DNA of 41,215 bases from JAZDMK01 sp043800975 (GCA_043800975.1 JAZDMK010000046.1:1-41215); one strand, 5' to 3'. Counted from the stretch's first letter, positions 30,366 through 40,011 are shown. The notes: a model not told the origin generated them from the letters alone. Made by a program: numbers and translations.

Positions 30366-31043
30366 TTAACGCTGAATGTTTTCTTTCAGTATAGATTCCG
30401 CGAAAAGAAGGTCAAGCGGCTCGGTAATTTTAATGTTACGCGCATTTCCGGGTGTGAGCATGATGCGCATTCCTGCATCAGAAGCAACGGATGCATCATC
30501 GGTATATTGATCCCTGCGGGGATTGAGATAGGCTTTTTTGATCAGCTCTGAGCGGAAGCATTGGGGTGTTTGAACAATTCTGAAATCGCGGCGATCCACA
30601 GAATGGCTTTCTTCATTACCCAGCCGGCGGAGTGAATCCGTGGGGACGATAACCGGAATGGCAGCGCCGTATTGTTCTGCAATCTTAAATGCCTGAAAGA
30701 TTGTTTCTTTATCCACGAAAGGACGAACGGCATCGTGAATACCGATCATACAGTTATCATCAGCAATTGCAAGGGCGTTTTTCACTGAATCAAAGCGTGT
30801 TTCGCCTCCGGAAACAAGTTCGTGCGGAATGGTGATCGAATGTTTGGTACAGAGATCTTCCCACAATGTTTTGTAATCGGCATGCATCGCAATAATAATG
30901 CGAATGCCGTTTTCGAAATTCTGAAAAGCTCGCAGTGTGTGATATAATACGGGTTCACCGGCAATGCAGAGAAACTGCTTAGGCAGCGCTGCATTCATGC
31001 GGCTGCCTGTTCCACCGGCGACAATAATAATGTTTTTCTTCAA
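30366..31043 (-). CDS. ispD: 2-C-methyl-D-erythritol 4-phosphate cytidylyltransferase
   Basis: IspD transfers CMP from CTP to methylerythritol phosphate in the non-mevalonate isoprenoid pathway. The 225-residue protein has the nucleotide-binding AGGTGSRM near 9-16 with PKQFL following, the GGETRFDSVKNAL motif near 79-91, HDAVRPFV near 103 and TDDASVA near 183. Length is typical. The gene starts 6 bp after the stop of queA and is probably co-transcribed with it. Confidence 0.95.
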   Translation of the reverse strand: MKKNIIIVAGGTGSRMNAALPKQFLCIAGEPVLYHTLRAFQNFENGIRIIIAMHADYKTLWEDLCTKHSITIPHELVSGGETRFDSVKNALAIADDNCMIGIHDAVRPFVDKETIFQAFKIAEQYGAAIPVIVPTDSLRRLGNEESHSVDRRDFRIVQTPQCFRSELIKKAYLNPRRDQYTDDASVASDAGMRIMLTPGNARNIKITEPLDLLFAESILKENIQR

Positions 31044-31049
31044 CAGGAA

Positions 31050-32096
31050 TTACAGGATTAGCATGGCATCGCCGTAGGTGAAGAATTTGTATTTTTCTTT
31101 CACGGCGGTTTCATAAGCTTTCATCAGGAAGTCGTATCCGGCGAATGCCGAAACCATCATCATCAGAATCGACTGGGGAAGATGGAAGTTGGTCACCATG
31201 CTGGATGCAATGCTGAATTCGTAAGGAGGGAAGATGAACTTGTTGGTCCATCCGCTGGCGGGCTTCAGTTGCTCGGAAATAGTAACGGCCGATTCAATAG
31301 CACGCATCGAAGTGGTACCTACCGAGCAAACCTGCTTCTTTTTATCTTTTGCTTTATTAACGATGTCAACAGCAGTCTGATCCACGGAAAACTGTTCTGA
31401 ATCCACTTTGTGCTTGCTGAGGTCTTCCACGTCAACATTACGGAAGTTACCCAAACCGGCATGTAGTGTGATTTCTGCAAATGTGATTCCTTTTAATTCC
31501 AGACGTTTCATCAATTCGCGGCTGAAGTGCAGGCCGGCTGTAGGTGCAGCCACGGCACCTTCGTGCTTGGCAAATACAGTCTGATAACGCTCGCGGTCTT
31601 CGGTTTCAACTTTGCGTTTGATGGTTTTTGGAAGTGGCGTTTGCCCAAGCTGGTAAACCGTTTTCTTGAACTCTTCGTAATTTCCGTCAAACAAAAAACG
31701 AATGGTACGGCCTCGGGAAGTAGTATTGTCGATAACTTCAGCAACAAGTGCATCATCGTCACCGAAATAAAGCTTATTTCCGATACGGATTTTACGTGCC
31801 GGATCCACCAGTACGTCCCACAATTTGGCATCACGGTTCAGTTCACGCAGCAGAAATACTTCGATTTTAGCACCGGTTTTTTCCTTTGTGCCATAGAGGC
31901 GGGCCGGGAAAACCTTGGTGTTGTTGATAATCATTACATCACCGTCGCTGAAGTACGAGAGAATATCCTTGAATTTTTTGTGTTCAATCTGCTTGGTTTT
32001 ACGATGTAGTACCATTAGCCTTGATTCTCCACGGTTCGCAGGATGCGATGCAATCAGGTCGGAAGGTAAATGATACCGAAAGTCTGATAATTTCAT
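31050..32096 (-). CDS. queA: S-adenosylmethionine:tRNA ribosyltransferase-isomerase
   Basis: QueA adds the epoxycyclopentanediol group from SAM to preQ1 at the wobble position of tRNAs during queuosine synthesis. The 348-residue protein begins MKLSDFRYHLP, followed by LIASHPANRGESRLMVL. It contains VMIINNTKVFPARL near 55, HEGAVAAPTAGLHF near 178, CSVGTTSMRAIES near 253 and TNFHLPQSILMMMVSAFAG near 307. All are family signatures. It has a promoter candidate at 32174 and leads into ispD. Confidence 0.97.
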   Translation of the reverse strand: MKLSDFRYHLPSDLIASHPANRGESRLMVLHRKTKQIEHKKFKDILSYFSDGDVMIINNTKVFPARLYGTKEKTGAKIEVFLLRELNRDAKLWDVLVDPARKIRIGNKLYFGDDDALVAEVIDNTTSRGRTIRFLFDGNYEEFKKTVYQLGQTPLPKTIKRKVETEDRERYQTVFAKHEGAVAAPTAGLHFSRELMKRLELKGITFAEITLHAGLGNFRNVDVEDLSKHKVDSEQFSVDQTAVDIVNKAKDKKKQVCSVGTTSMRAIESAVTISEQLKPASGWTNKFIFPPYEFSIASSMVTNFHLPQSILMMMVSAFAGYDFLMKAYETAVKEKYKFFTYGDAMLIL

Positions 32097-32456
32097 ATTT
32101 TAAATAACAATTGAATGATCTTTTTATACTTAAAAACGACGAAAAAAGTTACTAAACCCTTTTTTTCGGGACACAAATATACGACAGCGGGAGGGCCTTT
32201 GTAAAGGGGTAGACTCATATTTTTTGTTAAATGACTTGTTTTGCGATCGAATTCGTTCCCTAAACGGATAGTTATCTTATTGTTTAACAGGATTTAGAGT
32301 GGAAAAGAAAAAATAATAAAAAAAAGGTAAAAGCGTACCCAAATTGCCACGGTTTTATGAATTTGAGGAAAAAGCAATTGGAAAATGAATCAGGAATGTA
32401 TTTGTTTTTTTTAGCGAAAGATGCTCACTAATTCTAGTTCACAATTTCACCAGTTA
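32097..32456. other. Intergenic spacer between queA and pheS
   Basis: This 360-bp AT-rich spacer holds no supported gene, tRNA or recognisable riboswitch. It contains the queA promoter candidate at 32174-32181, the 12-bp sequence CCTTTGTAAAGG (32196-32207), an imperfect palindrome, and a loose inverted pair TTGTTAAA/TGTTTAACA (32225-32232 and 32281-32289). I see no clear terminator for pheS. Confidence 0.6.
32174..32181 (-). promoter_or_regulatory. Bacteroidota -7 box (TATATTTG, minus strand)
   Basis: CAAATATA on the plus strand gives TATATTTG on the minus strand, 77 bp before the queA start, leaving a moderate 5' leader. No clear TTTG is seen at -33. Confidence 0.45.
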
Positions 32457-33476
32457 CTATAGCGCAGCTTGAAACTGTTTCAGGAAACGGATATCATTTT
32501 CTGAGAAGAGGCGCAGGTCGCGGATCTGGAACTTTAGATTGGTGATGCGTTCGATTCCCATACCTAAAGCAAAACCTGAATAAACTTTGCTGTCGATTTT
32601 GCAATTTTCAAGAACCGCCGGGTCAACCATGCCGCAGCCCAGAATTTCCACCCAACCTGAATATTTACACATGGGGCAACCTTTGCCTTTGCAGATTGTG
32701 CAGGAAATATCCATTTCGGCGGAAGGCTCTGTGAACGGGAAAAATGAAGGACGAAGGCGGATTTCAGTGTCGGCACCAAACATCTCGCGGGCAAAGTAGA
32801 GAAGCGTTTGCTTCATGTCGGCAAAGGTGACATTTGTGTCAATATACAAAGCCTCCACTTGATGAAAGAAGCAGTGAGCGCGGGCTGAGATGGCCTCGTT
32901 CCGGTACACACGTCCCGGAGAAATGGTACGTATGGGCGGTTTTTGTGATTCCATCACACGAACCTGAACTGAGGAAGTGTGTGTTCGCAGGGCGATATCG
33001 GGATTATTGGAAATGAAGAAGGTATCCTGCATATCACGGGCAGGATGTTCTTCCGGAAAATTTAATGCAGAGAAATTATGCCAGTCGTCTTCAATCTCGG
33101 GGCCTTCCGAAACATTAAAGCCAATGCGTGTAAAAATCTGAATGATTTCATTTCTGACAATCGAAAGCGGATGCCTTGTTCCTAAAGGATAGCGGAGGGC
33201 AGGGCGGGATGCGTCGAACTCATCTACATTTTTCTTTTCGGTTTGAAATGTATCTGCAAAGCTATCAAGGACTTCCTGTACGGCGTTTTTCAGCAGATTG
33301 ATTTCAGCGCCGGCTTCTTTTTTCTTTTCGTTCGGAACATTTTTCAGTTCCGCAAATAATTCAACCAGAACACCTTTGCGTCCCAGAAAGCGAATGCGGA
33401 ATTCTTCCAGTTCTTCTTTGCTTTTCGGAACAAAAGATTTTACTTCCTCAGACAGTTTAACTAATGGTTCGGCCAT
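32457..33476 (-). CDS. pheS: Phenylalanyl-tRNA synthetase alpha subunit
   Basis: A 339-residue class II synthetase subunit that charges tRNA-Phe together with PheT, which is not in the window. The N-terminal coiled-coil arm (residues 1-90) is followed by HPLSIV, motif 2 (the RTHTSSVQVRVM and RVYRNEAISARAHCFFHQVEAL region near 163-210) and the C-terminal GCGMVDPAVL ... GFALGMGIERI motif 3. The CTICKGKGCPMCKYSGW insertion is usual in bacterial PheS. It starts 8 bp after the cyclophilin gene, so both probably share the promoter at 34162. Confidence 0.97.
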   Translation of the reverse strand: MAEPLVKLSEEVKSFVPKSKEELEEFRIRFLGRKGVLVELFAELKNVPNEKKKEAGAEINLLKNAVQEVLDSFADTFQTEKKNVDEFDASRPALRYPLGTRHPLSIVRNEIIQIFTRIGFNVSEGPEIEDDWHNFSALNFPEEHPARDMQDTFFISNNPDIALRTHTSSVQVRVMESQKPPIRTISPGRVYRNEAISARAHCFFHQVEALYIDTNVTFADMKQTLLYFAREMFGADTEIRLRPSFFPFTEPSAEMDISCTICKGKGCPMCKYSGWVEILGCGMVDPAVLENCKIDSKVYSGFALGMGIERITNLKFQIRDLRLFSENDIRFLKQFQAAL

Positions 33477-33484
33477 GCAATTTC

Positions 33485-34138
33485 TTATTCTAATATCTTC
33501 ACTGTCATCTTAATGTCGGTCTTGGGGCGGTTGTATGCATCACATTCAACGGCAGCAATTTTATCGACAATATCCAGTCCGTCAGTAACTTCACCAAAAA
33601 CTGTATAGGCACCATCGAGGTGAGCGGCTCCGCCTACGGTTGTGTAAATCTTTTTCTGTTCGTCCGTAAATTTTACACCCATGCGACTTTCTATCATGGT
33701 GAGTTCGGCTTCGGTGTAAACCTTTCCCTGAACAATATAGAACTGACATCCGGAAGATGCTTTTTCGGGATTGTTATCGCGGGCGGCAGCCAGAGCGCCT
33801 TTTTTATGATAATATTTGGGGTTAAATTCGGCAGGAATTTTATAACCCACGTCACCATTACCCAGCTGGGTGCCTGAAGCTGCGCCAATCGACTGAGGAT
33901 CTCCGCCCTGAATCATGAAGGACTTGATAACCCTGTGAAATAAAGTGCCATTGTAAAAACCGTTGTTGACCAGCTTGATGAAATTATCGCGGTGTTGCGG
34001 CGTTTCATTATAAAGTTTGACTGTAATGTTACCCAGATCCGTTGTGATCAGAACGCGGGTTTCGGTGGTTTGTGCCTGAGCTTTTCCCAGAAAAGCAAAG
34101 ATAATAAGGCAGGCGAATGTAAAACGGATTGCTTTCAT
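33485..34138 (-). CDS. Periplasmic cyclophilin-type peptidyl-prolyl isomerase
   Basis: A 217-residue protein with a signal peptide (MKAIRFTFACLIIFAFLGKAQAQ). The cyclophilin core is clear: FHRVIKSFMIQGGDP near 66-80, the AAARDNNPEKASSGCQFYI block near 117-135 and AYTVFGEVTDGLDIVDKI near 177-194. It would catalyse cis-trans isomerisation of prolyl bonds in exported proteins. It contains a loop between the active-site strands longer than in the minimal bacterial PpiA. It lies directly upstream of pheS. Confidence 0.93.
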   Translation of the reverse strand: MKAIRFTFACLIIFAFLGKAQAQTTETRVLITTDLGNITVKLYNETPQHRDNFIKLVNNGFYNGTLFHRVIKSFMIQGGDPQSIGAASGTQLGNGDVGYKIPAEFNPKYYHKKGALAAARDNNPEKASSGCQFYIVQGKVYTEAELTMIESRMGVKFTDEQKKIYTTVGGAAHLDGAYTVFGEVTDGLDIVDKIAAVECDAYNRPKTDIKMTVKILE

Positions 34139-34161
34139 GTTTAATTCATTTTTAATAAGTG

Positions 34162-34169
34162 CAAAGATA
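34162..34169 (-). promoter_or_regulatory. Bacteroidota -7 box (TATCTTTG, minus strand)
   Basis: CAAAGATA on the plus strand gives TATCTTTG on the minus strand, 23 bp before the ATG of the cyclophilin gene (34138). This is a good match to TAnnTTTG; the -33 element is not evident. Confidence 0.55.
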
Positions 34170-34290
34170 TTGATTTTTTCTAATGGTAAGAACAGAAGAA
34201 GAATGTCTGAGTAAACACAAGCTGAAAATTATAAGAATCGGGGAGATATTAAAATCTGTGAAAGATTATGATGATTGATAACTTTTTTTA

Positions 34291-34298
34291 TACCTTTG
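34291..34298 (+). promoter_or_regulatory. Bacteroidota -7 box (TACCTTTG)
   Basis: TACCTTTG matches TAnnTTTG and lies 29 bp before the ATG at 34328. This placement supports the internal ATG at 34328 over one at 34268, since the latter would precede the promoter. Confidence 0.6.
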
Positions 34299-34327
34299 CG
34301 TTGAAACCAAAAAGTAAAAAATATTTT

Positions 34328-34684
34328 ATGAAAAAAATGGCCGGTTTTTTTGCCTTGTTTGTATTCGCTGCATTCCTCGCTGTGGCAATACAGGGTTGTT
34401 ATCAGAACGACAAAGAGTACCCGGTGCTCATCACTGTTAAATACAAATCCAACGAAGTTCCTATTGAAGGAGCTGACGTGGTTATTACTAAAAAACAGGT
34501 TTTGGTTCAGTTACAAAGTAACAGTGCAGGGCAGTGCAAATATACTTTTGAGCTTCCCGCCATTTTAGAAGTACACGCCGAAATTGACACAAGTACAACT
34601 TCCGGCACACCACCGTTGACGGGTTCTACAACAATTCGTTTGGAAGAAGATAAAACGGTTGAAAAAACGGTTTACGTACAGTAA
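34328..34684 (+). CDS. Small lipoprotein with a beta-sandwich domain
   Basis: A 118-residue lipoprotein starting MKKMAGFF, with lipobox Cys24 (AIQGC). The mature part reads as an Ig-like or carboxypeptidase-regulatory-like sandwich: TVKYKSNEVPIEGADVVITK, then QSNSAGQCKYTFELP, STTIRLEEDKTVEKTVYV. The phrase with Gly-Ala-Asp-Val after a Pro-Ile-Glu is typical of those folds. The start was chosen because the promoter box at 34291 and the signal sequence both point to it. It is followed 8 bp later by the cvpA-like gene. Function unknown. Confidence 0.75.
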   Translation: MKKMAGFFALFVFAAFLAVAIQGCYQNDKEYPVLITVKYKSNEVPIEGADVVITKKQVLVQLQSNSAGQCKYTFELPAILEVHAEIDTSTTSGTPPLTGSTTIRLEEDKTVEKTVYVQ

Positions 34685-34692
34685 AAATTAGT

Positions 34693-35226
34693 ATGAATTT
34701 ATTGGATATTATTATCGCAGTGCCTTTGCTGTGGGGGATTTATCGTGGATTTACCAAAGGTTTAATAATTGAAATTGTCTCGGTAATTGCGTTTGTTCTG
34801 GCTGTCTGGATTGGAATCCATTTTTCGTGGATGGTGGCTGGCTGGCTGGAAGGCGCTGTTGATAAAGAGTACACGCAGATCGCTGCTTTTGCAGTTACCT
34901 TTCTTGCTGTACTGATTCTTGTTTTCTGGATCGGAAAACGTTTAGAAAAAGTAGTGAATGTTTTAAAGCTTTCGCCTTTGAATAAAGTGGGCGGAGCAGT
35001 GATAGGAGCAGCAAAAATTGCGTTTATGTTCAGCGTGCTTTTTTATTTAATCGGTCGCATGGATCCTTATCAGGCTGTGGTGAAGGACGATTATAAAAAA
35101 GGTTCTCTGCTGTATGAACCTGTGGCTTCCATTGCCCCCAAGATACTTCCGATGCTACAGGTTCAATATGAAAATACAAGGGTGAAGGCCGATTCAGCAA
35201 AAATTGAGAAAGAAGACGAAGAATAA
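34693..35226 (+). CDS. CvpA family membrane protein
   Basis: A 177-residue protein with four transmembrane segments in the first 125 residues and a charged C-terminal tail. The family pattern is seen as DIIIAVPLLWGIYRGFTKGLI at 5-25, and the segment LSPLNKVGGAVIGAAKIAFMFSV near 94-116. CvpA was named for colicin V production and is linked to envelope homeostasis; its biochemical role is unknown. It follows the small lipoprotein by 8 bp and is convergent with the M14 peptidase gene, from which only 5 bp separate it. Confidence 0.9.
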   Translation: MNLLDIIIAVPLLWGIYRGFTKGLIIEIVSVIAFVLAVWIGIHFSWMVAGWLEGAVDKEYTQIAAFAVTFLAVLILVFWIGKRLEKVVNVLKLSPLNKVGGAVIGAAKIAFMFSVLFYLIGRMDPYQAVVKDDYKKGSLLYEPVASIAPKILPMLQVQYENTRVKADSAKIEKEDEE

Positions 35227-35231
35227 ATTCT

Positions 35232-36941
35232 TTATTTCTTCACCATCTTTTTTATAATCACTTTATCTGAAAATTTTATTTCGCATGAATAAACGCCCGC
35301 TGGTAAAGACGAAACGTCAAGCCTGAGCTGTTGCTTTGAAGCAGGAGCATTCAAAAACCTTTTTTGCAAAACCTGACGGCCGCTGGCATCACTTATTGCA
35401 ACATCAATGTTGCCGGCTGTTTCAGCGTTCAATTCTAAATTCACAAGATCAGTAAAAGGATTGGGCCATAGCGCAACCATATTGTTTGCATCATCTGCAG
35501 TTTCAATACCTGTGATGGGTCTGGCAAGCTGAACATCAAGAATTGTTTTTTGATAATTCTGTGCAGCAACATTCGTAATAGTTTTTGTAATGTATCCGGT
35601 TGCTGAAAAGCGCAATGTCCAGTTGCCAGCGGCAATCAAACGATGATAATCGCCGTTCAGTGCATTTGAATAAATCTGCGAGCTGTCGGCATCATGACTG
35701 AGAACCTGCACAAACGCACGAAGCGGTGCGCCGGTGATGGAGTCGGTGACAATGCCGTGAATGCCGTAATTCACCTGCTCCATGTAATTCAGTAAAGATT
35801 TATAATTCCAGTTCCAGTAGTTGGGAAGTGTTGATGCAGATGGTGTTCCTGCATTCGAAATTTCGATGGTCACTTCTCTGCCGTGACAATAATAAGTAGT
35901 AAAATCCTGTCGACCGCCGTCCACTTCATACCAGGCATATCCGTTGGTGATGCCATCGTCGTATGCAGTGAAATGCGAAGCGCTGATGCTTTGCACTGTG
36001 TCGGCATATTCGTGACAGATCAACTGAAGCCAGTTGTCATCGGCGTGAAGCTGGGAATAAGTATCCCAGGGATAGTTCATCACTTCGATACCGCCGTGAA
36101 AACTTCCGGACATTACAAAATTGTGACTCCTCATGAAGGCCATCATGGCAATGGTTTCCACCTGCCATGCTTCTCCGTCAGGATGCTGACCGGCAGTGGG
36201 GTCGGGGAAGTTGCGGTTCAGATCAATGTTGTTGGCATTACCGCGAGTGGCTCCGCTGACGGTTGTGTTTCCAGCAGCATAGGTGCCGTCAGGATTGGCG
36301 TTGGGGTTAATCCATATTTCTGCATCGTTTACCAATGCACCTATGTTCGGGATAGTGCCGTAATTGGTCAACAGATAATCAATCATGCGAAGCATCAGAA
36401 CATATCCGGTAATTTCATCGCCATGCATGCTGGATGTATACAGAAAATCGGGCTCATCTTCATCCACATCGGGATTGTCGGAAATTTTCAAAACCAGTAA
36501 TAGCCTGCCGTCTGTAGTTGTGCCGATGGTATCGAGGTGACAGAGGCTTGGATAGTTGGTGTGGAAATCCTGCATCATGGTTACATATGCGGAATAGGTA
36601 GGATAAAAATCCCAGGCAAGAATATCTTTTGTATTCCCCGACATAATCGCGGGATACTGCATTGACGGGGGAGTCAGAAGATGAAAAGGAATTCCCAGCG
36701 TAAGAAATTCATTAAACGTTTTCTGGTTGGCATAGGCAAACACACTGTCGGCTCTGTAGTTTGCGATGGAAATAATTTTGGTCAGTTTATTGGCAGAAGC
36801 ATATCCCGTTGGGAAATTGAAATAAATTTCACCTCTTGCCTTAAGCATGGCGCGGGCGTTGGAGATTTCTTTACTGTTCTGTGCGGAGGCGCCGAGCGTA
36901 AACAATACTGCCAGCAGGCCAATCGTCATTCTTCTAATCAT
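35232..36941 (-). CDS. Secreted M14 zinc carboxypeptidase with T9SS type A sorting domain
   Basis: A 569-residue protein with a signal peptide (ending GASAQ). The M14 catalytic domain covers about 105-385: zinc ligands His173 and Glu176 in SSMHGDEITG, the third ligand His282 in GSFHGGIEV, substrate-binding Asn242-Arg243 in DLNRNFPD, and catalytic Glu360 in TIEISN. A carboxypeptidase-regulatory-like domain follows (YGIHGIVTDSITGAPLRAFVQV, about 393-470), then a type A T9SS signal (LWPNPFTDLVNLEL ... PAGVYSCEI ... KKMVKK). It should act at the cell surface or outside, removing C-terminal residues from peptides or processing glycopeptides. Confidence 0.95.
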   Translation of the reverse strand: MIRRMTIGLLAVLFTLGASAQNSKEISNARAMLKARGEIYFNFPTGYASANKLTKIISIANYRADSVFAYANQKTFNEFLTLGIPFHLLTPPSMQYPAIMSGNTKDILAWDFYPTYSAYVTMMQDFHTNYPSLCHLDTIGTTTDGRLLLVLKISDNPDVDEDEPDFLYTSSMHGDEITGYVLMLRMIDYLLTNYGTIPNIGALVNDAEIWINPNANPDGTYAAGNTTVSGATRGNANNIDLNRNFPDPTAGQHPDGEAWQVETIAMMAFMRSHNFVMSGSFHGGIEVMNYPWDTYSQLHADDNWLQLICHEYADTVQSISASHFTAYDDGITNGYAWYEVDGGRQDFTTYYCHGREVTIEISNAGTPSASTLPNYWNWNYKSLLNYMEQVNYGIHGIVTDSITGAPLRAFVQVLSHDADSSQIYSNALNGDYHRLIAAGNWTLRFSATGYITKTITNVAAQNYQKTILDVQLARPITGIETADDANNMVALWPNPFTDLVNLELNAETAGNIDVAISDASGRQVLQKRFLNAPASKQQLRLDVSSLPAGVYSCEIKFSDKVIIKKMVKK

Positions 36942-37017
36942 ACAAAAAAGCTTTTTTCAGTAATTTGTAATTACATGACAATGATAAGCAATTTTGGTTG
37001 CATCAAAAAAGAATATG

Positions 37018-39921
37018 TTACTTTTTTACAAACCTAATAGTTTGAATCGTGGAACGATCTGTAAAGAACTGAACAAAATAAATTCCTTTAGACAATACAG
37101 AAATATCCATTTTGGAAACTTCCTGATCAGCTTTTACACTGAGGTTTTCCTGATACACAACTTGGCCCAATGCATCCACAAATTTAACTGTAAGCTGTGT
37201 GTTCTTTACATTTTTAAATTCAATGAAACACACATCGGTGGCGGGATTCGGACTGACGGAAATCTGCAGTTCGTTATTGTTTTCTGCAATTCCAATCTGT
37301 GAATCCACGAAAATATAATCAGTCATTACCAGCGTATCGTTGCCGCACTGTGCGTTGTAGGCGATAAGCGTAACGGTAAACAATCCGGTAGTTGTGTATG
37401 TGTGCCAGGGATCCTGATCGGTGGAGGTTGTGCCATCACCAAAATTCCACAAAAAAGAAGTAGCGTTGGTGGAGGCATTTGTGAAAACAACATTGGCAGA
37501 AGGTAAATGAACCGTCGTGGCACTGGCGCTGAAAGCTGCATTAGCCAAAGGATTTACAGTAATGTAATTCATCAGTGTGGTTGTATCACTTCCGCCCGGA
37601 CCTGTCGCAATCAGGCTCACATTATAGGTTCCCGCAGTTGCATATGTAACATACGGATTGCTCAATGTGCTATTTGCTGGTGTACCTCCGGTGAATATCC
37701 AGTTGTACGTTGTAGCGTCAGAACTTGTATTCATGAACTGAACGGAGTCGTTGGCGCAAAGGGTTGTAGGTACTGCATTGTAAGAAGCAACCGGAACTGG
37801 TGCTATCCATGTGAACTTGCAAGCGTCGAACGCAATTTTTTGTCCGGCTGTACCGGCACCATCACCAACCCTTACGTAACCAGATGAACCTGCAAGGAAG
37901 GGAAAGGTTCCCAGGGAAACCCATTCACCATAAATAGGTGCCTGATTAACAAGTACGGTTTGATTTCCGCCATTGTAATATACTTTGTATCGTGCGCTGG
38001 TGGCGCTTGCATTCGAGGTGGGAATGTATACGCTCACTTCATAATTTCCGGTAGTCTGCAAGTTTGGAGTCCATGATACATAACAGGTGTCAACGGTAGT
38101 AGAAGCACTTGTGTATGTATACCAGAAATGATCGTTGTATCCACCGGTGGACATATCGCGGTAGTAGCGCATGTGCGAGGGTGCCTGGTTATGCATGTAG
38201 AAACCGTGATTGTAGAACTTATCATCAATCAGGGTGTCGCTGTAAGCTAACTCGCTGGTTTCAGAAGATGCAGTCCATGCAACGGAATTCAGATTTGAAA
38301 TACCGTTATTGTATCCGGGCCAGTCGTACCAAACGTTTTTGCCATACCAGTTCATGTACCCGTTGTTTTTATTTCCGTAAGGATCATTGAAAAGCAGGCT
38401 GTGCTGGGCGTTTGCGTAACCAATAGCGAGCGTTAGATGACCGGATGCAGTTATCGTACTACAGATAGAAAATGGATAACTGCTATTGATTTCGGTTTGC
38501 ACATTTGCAAACGTTGTCGTGGATGAATGAACAGATGCAATATCATGGTTGATGAAATATTCATCCATGTATGAGCTGGGTGAGCCGAGGCCCCACATAT
38601 AGCCATAACCGCCGTATGCAGGATTGCTTGCGTAATCATCAGCAGAGGTGTTGTAATAAATTTCATTGTAACGATAATAGTCAGCAACGTAGGCTCCATA
38701 GTGGCTGGTGTGTGTGGAAGGCGAACTACAGGAAATGTCCCAGTGCGGCATGCGGTTGTAATAACCGAGTACCATCGCAGCTGTGGTGGGTGCGCAGCTC
38801 CAGTATCCGCTGTGCCAGTTGGGCGTATCGTATACCTGATGAACATAAGGCACATCGCCGTTAACCACAGTAGAATCGATTGCTGCCAGTTGTGTGGCAT
38901 TATCTGCAAAGGAAGCGGCAGTAAATAATGCGGCATCCGATTTCGCAACAACGGTGTTTTTTTGAAGGGAGGATATATCTGAATTTACAGACGCGGAAAT
39001 AATCTGGCGTTGATCATAAGTGCTGAAAATAATTCCGGATGCTTTGCCGGGAGCGGGATACATTTCATGAACATTGGGTGTGTTTGTCAATTGTTTTGTG
39101 CTGCTGCCGTCGTATTTTGAAACAAATATTTCCGAACCTTTGAATTCAAAATTTTCAGAAGATGTAACATCGTAATAAATAAATTGAGAATCGTCAGACC
39201 AGGATGCATGGGCGCCTGCGGGCAGTGTGTAGGTTGTGCTTGTTGTTTTATCCCACACTTTCAAAGTTCCGGATAATGATGAATACGCAAGTTTATTTCC
39301 ATCGGGTGACCATTGGGGAAGCATGTATCCGCCGATGTTATCGGTGATTTGTGTGATTTGAGAAGTGATGAGATCGATGACAAATAACTGATCATTGTCG
39401 TTGTTGAAAGCGACGAAATTTCCGTCGGGAGAGACGGGTGCGATGTTGGCGTATGTGCCGAGATTGTACGTGTTTGTATTGATCCCGTCGGTAACGATCA
39501 GATCATTTCCTTTTGTATAGGCTGTTTTCCCGTTGCTGCTGAAGCTGACCTGTCCGCAAAGCTTTACTGGGAGAGCCAGTTCGGTGGTGGTCATGCTTTG
39601 CAGATCGATGATGGCGGGTTGTTGTGTGCCATCTTTGTTAATCTTTTTAAAACCGATTTTCGACTGATCGGATGATACGGTATAATATTGTCCGCAGCCG
39701 CGGGAGCTTGCCAACACGGTTGTTTCACCATTCTGTTGCAAATAAATTTTAGAGGCTGCATTGTCGGAAAACACAATTCCTTTGGTGGTTGAACGTGGCT
39801 GAACGTAATAGCCGTCGGTTTCGGCCTGATAGGCGTTGGTGGAGGTTTGGGAGAAAACCTGAACCGAGGAAAGGAGGATTGTAAGACTAATAAAAGCCTT
39901 GATAATATTAGTTGTTTTCAT
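37018..39921 (-). CDS. Large T9SS cargo: TolB-like propeller + C39-like cysteine peptidase + PKD domains
   Basis: The ATG at 39921 (MKTTNIIKAF) starts a signal peptide; a frame open 30 codons further upstream is rejected. The 967-residue protein has a TolB/WD-type propeller to about 330 (repeats like PVSPDGNFVAFN and PQWSPDGNKLAYS), then a papain-fold C39-like peptidase with Cys376 (CAPTTAAM), His495 (SGHLTLAIGY) and Asp513 (FNDPYGNK). A golvesin-like sandwich follows near 600-730 (YEVSVYIPTSNASATSARYKVYY), then two PKD domains (YNWIFTGGTPANSTLSNP, FLWNFGDGTTSTDQDP) and a type A sorting signal. It should be secreted and surface-attached; substrate unknown. Domain names are inferred from motifs. 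Confidence 0.88.
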   Translation of the reverse strand: MKTTNIIKAFISLTILLSSVQVFSQTSTNAYQAETDGYYVQPRSTTKGIVFSDNAASKIYLQQNGETTVLASSRGCGQYYTVSSDQSKIGFKKINKDGTQQPAIIDLQSMTTTELALPVKLCGQVSFSSNGKTAYTKGNDLIVTDGINTNTYNLGTYANIAPVSPDGNFVAFNNDNDQLFVIDLITSQITQITDNIGGYMLPQWSPDGNKLAYSSLSGTLKVWDKTTSTTYTLPAGAHASWSDDSQFIYYDVTSSENFEFKGSEIFVSKYDGSSTKQLTNTPNVHEMYPAPGKASGIIFSTYDQRQIISASVNSDISSLQKNTVVAKSDAALFTAASFADNATQLAAIDSTVVNGDVPYVHQVYDTPNWHSGYWSCAPTTAAMVLGYYNRMPHWDISCSSPSTHTSHYGAYVADYYRYNEIYYNTSADDYASNPAYGGYGYMWGLGSPSSYMDEYFINHDIASVHSSTTTFANVQTEINSSYPFSICSTITASGHLTLAIGYANAQHSLLFNDPYGNKNNGYMNWYGKNVWYDWPGYNNGISNLNSVAWTASSETSELAYSDTLIDDKFYNHGFYMHNQAPSHMRYYRDMSTGGYNDHFWYTYTSASTTVDTCYVSWTPNLQTTGNYEVSVYIPTSNASATSARYKVYYNGGNQTVLVNQAPIYGEWVSLGTFPFLAGSSGYVRVGDGAGTAGQKIAFDACKFTWIAPVPVASYNAVPTTLCANDSVQFMNTSSDATTYNWIFTGGTPANSTLSNPYVTYATAGTYNVSLIATGPGGSDTTTLMNYITVNPLANAAFSASATTVHLPSANVVFTNASTNATSFLWNFGDGTTSTDQDPWHTYTTTGLFTVTLIAYNAQCGNDTLVMTDYIFVDSQIGIAENNNELQISVSPNPATDVCFIEFKNVKNTQLTVKFVDALGQVVYQENLSVKADQEVSKMDISVLSKGIYFVQFFTDRSTIQTIRFVKK

Positions 39922-40011
39922 CTGTTTGGAATAATGAGCATGTAAAATTACAGATAAAAGATATAGGGAAGTGTTCAATATGATGTTAAACATGGTGAGG
40001 GGTGATGTCAT

